The notes beneath the pieces were generated by a model that saw nothing but the letters and a program-made list of their open reading frames with translations, ran no database searches and was not told where the DNA came from. Made by a program: the position numbers and the translations under genes. Shown here one piece after another: positions 4,951-7,372 of a DNA stretch of 7,372 nucleotides. Source of the DNA: Hydrogenothermaceae bacterium (lineage in GTDB: Bacteria > Aquificota > Aquificia > Aquificales > Hydrogenothermaceae); the NCBI GenBank assembly GCA_015490675.1, contig WFXI01000220.1:1-7372 (forward strand), in the 5' to 3' direction. Position 1 is the stretch's first letter; every line of letters starts with the position of its first letter.

Positions 4951-6072
4951 ATGGAAAAAATAAAAGTCGTAGACTTATTCAGTGGAGTAGGTGGATTTAG
5001 TTTAGGTTTTCATGAATTTGAAGAGTTTGAAATTGTATTTGCAAACGATATTTGGGACGACGCTGCAGAAACATACACTTTCAATTTTCCCGAAACAGTT
5101 TTTTTAAAAGAAGATATACAAAAATTAAACAGCGATTATTTATTAAAGTACGGATTTAAGAATATAGATGTGGTAATCGGAGGGCCCCCTTGCCAGGGTT
5201 TTTCAGTATGTGGGACAAGAAAACCGTGCGATGATCGCAATTTCTTAGTTATGGAATTCGCGCGTATAGTAGACATATTGAAACCAAAAATTTTTATAAT
5301 GGAAAATGTAAAAGGTTTTCTTAGCATGAAAAATCCAAAAGGAATTTACTTTAAAGACGAATTAATTCAAAAATTAAAAAATGCTTATAATATAGAAATT
5401 AATATTCTAAAAGCTCATCTTTTTGGAGTTCCCCAAAAAAGAGAAAGGGTTTTTATAGTAGGAATCAGGAAGGATATAAAAATGCCTGTAAGTAAAATTT
5501 GGCCTTTACCTAAATATTCAAATACAGATACTGGTATACCTTTATTTGCAGAAAAACCCGTAACGGTCGGAGAAGCCATTCTTGATCTACCTAATGCAGA
5601 TTCTCCGTTCGGGGAACTTGAATATGAACCAACTTTGAACAGATTTACCAAAAAAATTAGAAAAGATGCTAAAAAAATATTTAACCACGAGCTACCCAAA
5701 CATAGCAAAATAGTAACAGAAAGAATGAAATTTGTACCTCCCGGTGGGAATTGGGAAAACATCCCCGAAGATATTAGACCAGGAGGGAACCACAGCAACT
5801 TGTATAAAAGACTTGATTTAAATTCACCATCTGTAACTATCAAGCATCCTATAAAGTCTATGATAATACATCCTATCTACGACAGATGTTTAAGCGTGAG
5901 GGAAGCTGCGAGATTGCAATCTTTTCCAGATAACTTTATCTTTAAAGGCTCCAAAACCTCTCAATACCAGCAAATTGCAAATGCAGTGCCTCCGTTGTTG
6001 TCGGAAGCCATTGCTGAATCTGTATTGAATATTTTCAGAGACCTAAAAAGTAAAAGTTTAGCAAATGTCTGA
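4951..6072 (+). CDS. DNA (cytosine-5-)-methyltransferase, first of two
   Basis: This 373-aa SAM-dependent enzyme methylates carbon 5 of cytosine within a specific site. The conserved motifs appear in canonical order: I (DLFSGVGGFSLGF, from about residue 8), IV with the catalytic PPCQGFS (Cys81), VI (ENVKGF, 118-123), VIII (GVPQKRERVFIVG, near 159-171), IX (RLDLNSPSVTI) and X (QIANAVPPLLSEAI, near 341-354). In motif X the common QIGN reads QIAN. The target-recognition domain lies between VIII and IX (about 185-285) and contains VPPGGNWENIP. Length is close to the 320-450 aa usual for the class. It starts the rightward operon opposite the controller gene and overlaps the second methyltransferase by 8 bp, ending TGA inside the next gene's first codons. 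Its target cannot be read from sequence alone. Confidence 0.97.
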   Translation: MEKIKVVDLFSGVGGFSLGFHEFEEFEIVFANDIWDDAAETYTFNFPETVFLKEDIQKLNSDYLLKYGFKNIDVVIGGPPCQGFSVCGTRKPCDDRNFLVMEFARIVDILKPKIFIMENVKGFLSMKNPKGIYFKDELIQKLKNAYNIEINILKAHLFGVPQKRERVFIVGIRKDIKMPVSKIWPLPKYSNTDTGIPLFAEKPVTVGEAILDLPNADSPFGELEYEPTLNRFTKKIRKDAKKIFNHELPKHSKIVTERMKFVPPGGNWENIPEDIRPGGNHSNLYKRLDLNSPSVTIKHPIKSMIIHPIYDRCLSVREAARLQSFPDNFIFKGSKTSQYQQIANAVPPLLSEAIAESVLNIFRDLKSKSLANV

Positions 6073-7036
6073 AAAACTTAAATTTATAGATTTATTTGCT
6101 GGAATAGGAGGCTTTAGAATCGCTTTAGAAAAAGAAGGAGCTGAATGTGTTTTTTCTTCAGAAATAGATAAAGCCGCAGCAAGAGCTTACTATGAGAACT
6201 TTGGAGACTACCCAGAAGGCGATATTACGAAAATAAATGAAAGAGACATACCTAGACATAATATATTATGTGCGGGTTTTCCGTGCCAGCCTTTTAGCAC
6301 AGCTGGTTATAGAAAAGGATTTGAAGATGCGAGAGGAACTTTATTCTTTGATATCGCCCGTATTTTAGCCTACCATCAACCTGAAATTTTTATTCTCGAA
6401 AATGTACCCGGCTTAGTATCGCATGATAAAGGAAAAACTTTTAATATTATTAAAGATATATTAACAAATCTTGGTTATTATATATGGTATGATTTGCTTA
6501 ACGCCGTGGATTTTGGAATTCCCCAAAACAGAAATAGGATTTTTATCGTTGGTTTTAAAAAAAAGGAACAGTTCGAAAAATTCAGTTTTCCACGGCCAAA
6601 AATAAGACTGAAAGAATTAGATGAAATCATAGATTTCTCCCTTTATTTAGATTATTTAAGACCTACAGATAAAGCCATTGAAAATTTATTTCTTAACTTA
6701 GACAGAAAAAAAATATCGATATCAGAATTTACAGATCAAGATTTTTTAATAGCTTCGGAAATCAGACCATCAAGGGCTTCTATCAAAGTAAATCCACGAA
6801 TATTTCCAACATTGCCTGCAAAAATGGGAACCGGAGGAAATAACGTTCCGGTGATAGTTAAAAAAGATTATATACGTAAAATTTCTGTTAGGGAGGGATT
6901 AAATCTTATGGGATTTCCTAAAGATTTTTTCTTAGAAGAAAATTATATGCAGAGCTATAAGCAAATAGGTAATAGCGTTGTGGTACCAGTAGTTCAATAT
7001 TTATTCAAGCAAATCAAAAAATGTATAAAATATTAA
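6065..7036 (+). CDS. DNA (cytosine-5-)-methyltransferase, second of two
   Basis: This 323-aa enzyme is about the size of M.HhaI and contains all key motifs: I (FIDLFAGIGGFRIALE, 7-22), IV (GFPCQPFS, catalytic Cys74), VI (ENVPGL, 112-117), VIII (GIPQNRNRIFIVGF, 151-164), a region with GTGGNNVPVI (255-264) and X (YKQIGNSVVVPVV, 298-310). Its target-recognition region (about 165-250) is shorter than and visibly unlike that of the first enzyme, so the two are not recent duplicates and should recognise different strands or sites. Translation of ATG 6065, which has no clear Shine-Dalgarno, is probably coupled to the preceding gene. Its TAA (7034-7036) overlaps by 4 bp with the stop of the convergent recombinase frame, and no terminator is visible between them. 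Confidence 0.97.
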   Translation: MSEKLKFIDLFAGIGGFRIALEKEGAECVFSSEIDKAAARAYYENFGDYPEGDITKINERDIPRHNILCAGFPCQPFSTAGYRKGFEDARGTLFFDIARILAYHQPEIFILENVPGLVSHDKGKTFNIIKDILTNLGYYIWYDLLNAVDFGIPQNRNRIFIVGFKKKEQFEKFSFPRPKIRLKELDEIIDFSLYLDYLRPTDKAIENLFLNLDRKKISISEFTDQDFLIASEIRPSRASIKVNPRIFPTLPAKMGTGGNNVPVIVKKDYIRKISVREGLNLMGFPKDFFLEENYMQSYKQIGNSVVVPVVQYLFKQIKKCIKY

Positions 7037-7372
7037 TTTATTACACAAACGATCTTTAGTGGAATTACAACATTTATATATATAAAAATTATCATTTTTA
7101 AGCATTTCCTCAAATAATGCTCTGTAATATCAGCTCTATGGTGCCCCATTTCTTCAGAAATCTGTTTTAAGGCCTGCTCATAAGTTAGATTTCCTTTTTC
7201 CTGAAGCCCGTTAAACCTATCCTGAGCAAAATTCCATCTTAAACCATGAGAACCTGTGTACTCTTGCCCACTTTTTGCAGCTGCTGACTTTAAGTCAGCT
7301 CTGTAAGCATTTTTATCTATCTTAAACTCTCCTTTTTCCTTTACGTAATCCTCAAGTTCTTTATAAGTATCA
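7033..7372 (-). CDS. Tyrosine recombinase/phage integrase, C-terminal part (5' end outside window)
   Basis: The minus-strand frame is open from the right edge for 112 residues to TAA (7033-7035). Catalytic features, in window residue numbers, are H42-G-L-R45 in YTGSHGLRWNFAQDRF, the later histidines in EEMGHHRADIT (H77/H78), and the nucleophile Tyr86 in EHYLR. The HxxR ... GH ... Y series defines the C-terminal catalytic domain of tyrosine recombinases, which integrate or excise mobile DNA through a covalent 3'-phosphotyrosine. The first catalytic arginine lies outside the window. Proteins with this signature usually end a few residues after HYLR. Here 24 further residues follow, strongly hydrophobic (KMIIFIYINVVIPLK), in AT-rich sequence just before the methyltransferase stop. 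The natural stop may have been lost at a junction. The gene suggests the adjacent restriction system travels on a mobile element. Confidence 0.85.
   Translation of the reverse strand, partial: DTYKELEDYVKEKGEFKIDKNAYRADLKSAAAKSGQEYTGSHGLRWNFAQDRFNGLQEKGNLTYEQALKQISEEMGHHRADITEHYLRKCLKMIIFIYINVVIPLKIVCVIN

Noticed and set aside
5136..5843. Minus-strand open frames of 63 and 142 codons
   Set aside because: They are antisense to the first cytosine methyltransferase, whose motifs are unambiguous.
1..7372. CRISPR array, tRNA or rRNA genes
   Set aside because: I saw no regularly spaced repeats and no tRNA or rRNA signatures on either strand.

Overview
The window is AT-rich, bacterial-looking DNA: Shine-Dalgarno starts, sigma70-like promoter boxes, tightly overlapping genes, and lysine/isoleucine-rich proteins. 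No host marker fixes the species. The composition, together with a repair enzyme of the kind that removes deaminated 5-methylcytosine, would fit a thermophile, but that is only an inference. The region reads as a variable locus at the edge of a cell-surface polysaccharide cluster.

Left part (1-2443). The C-terminal half of a UDP-N-acetylglucosamine 2-epimerase (wecB) enters from the left edge. It is followed by a decayed patch: a 36-codon ORF that may be the start of a broken gene, then a dead IS1-family insertion sequence (819-1480). That element carries recognisable imperfect terminal inverted repeats, and its transposase has a premature TGA. Beyond it lies a minus-strand secreted-protein remnant that runs straight into the IS end, then a minus-strand hypothetical gene. 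The IS has no visible target duplication, so it more likely marks a rearrangement scar than a simple insertion.

Centre and right (2444-7036). This is a compact restriction-modification island built around a 76-bp divergent control region (4863-4938). Leftward from it run four overlapping genes: an 88-aa XRE-type controller (C) protein, two unrecognised proteins of 242 and 268 aa that each carry a nuclease-like K-A-D ... S-x-K signature, and a HhH-GPD glycosylase. The glycosylase has a [4Fe-4S] loop and the tyrosine typical of Mig-type T:G mismatch glycosylases. Rightward run two overlapping C5-cytosine methyltransferases with different target-recognition domains. The control region contains a perfect inverted repeat with 10-bp arms. 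It covers the -35 box of the C promoter and sits just upstream of an extended -10 for the methyltransferases. The C transcript appears to be leaderless.

Working model: two m5C methyltransferases protect the two strands of a probably asymmetric site. The 242- and 268-aa proteins are the candidate endonuclease, possibly a heterodimer of the BbvCI/Bpu10I kind. The glycosylase repairs T:G mismatches made when the methylated cytosines deaminate, and the C protein times expression.

Right edge (7033-7372). The C-terminal catalytic part of a tyrosine recombinase lies on the minus strand, tail-to-tail with the second methyltransferase. This suggests the island is, or was, carried by a mobile element.
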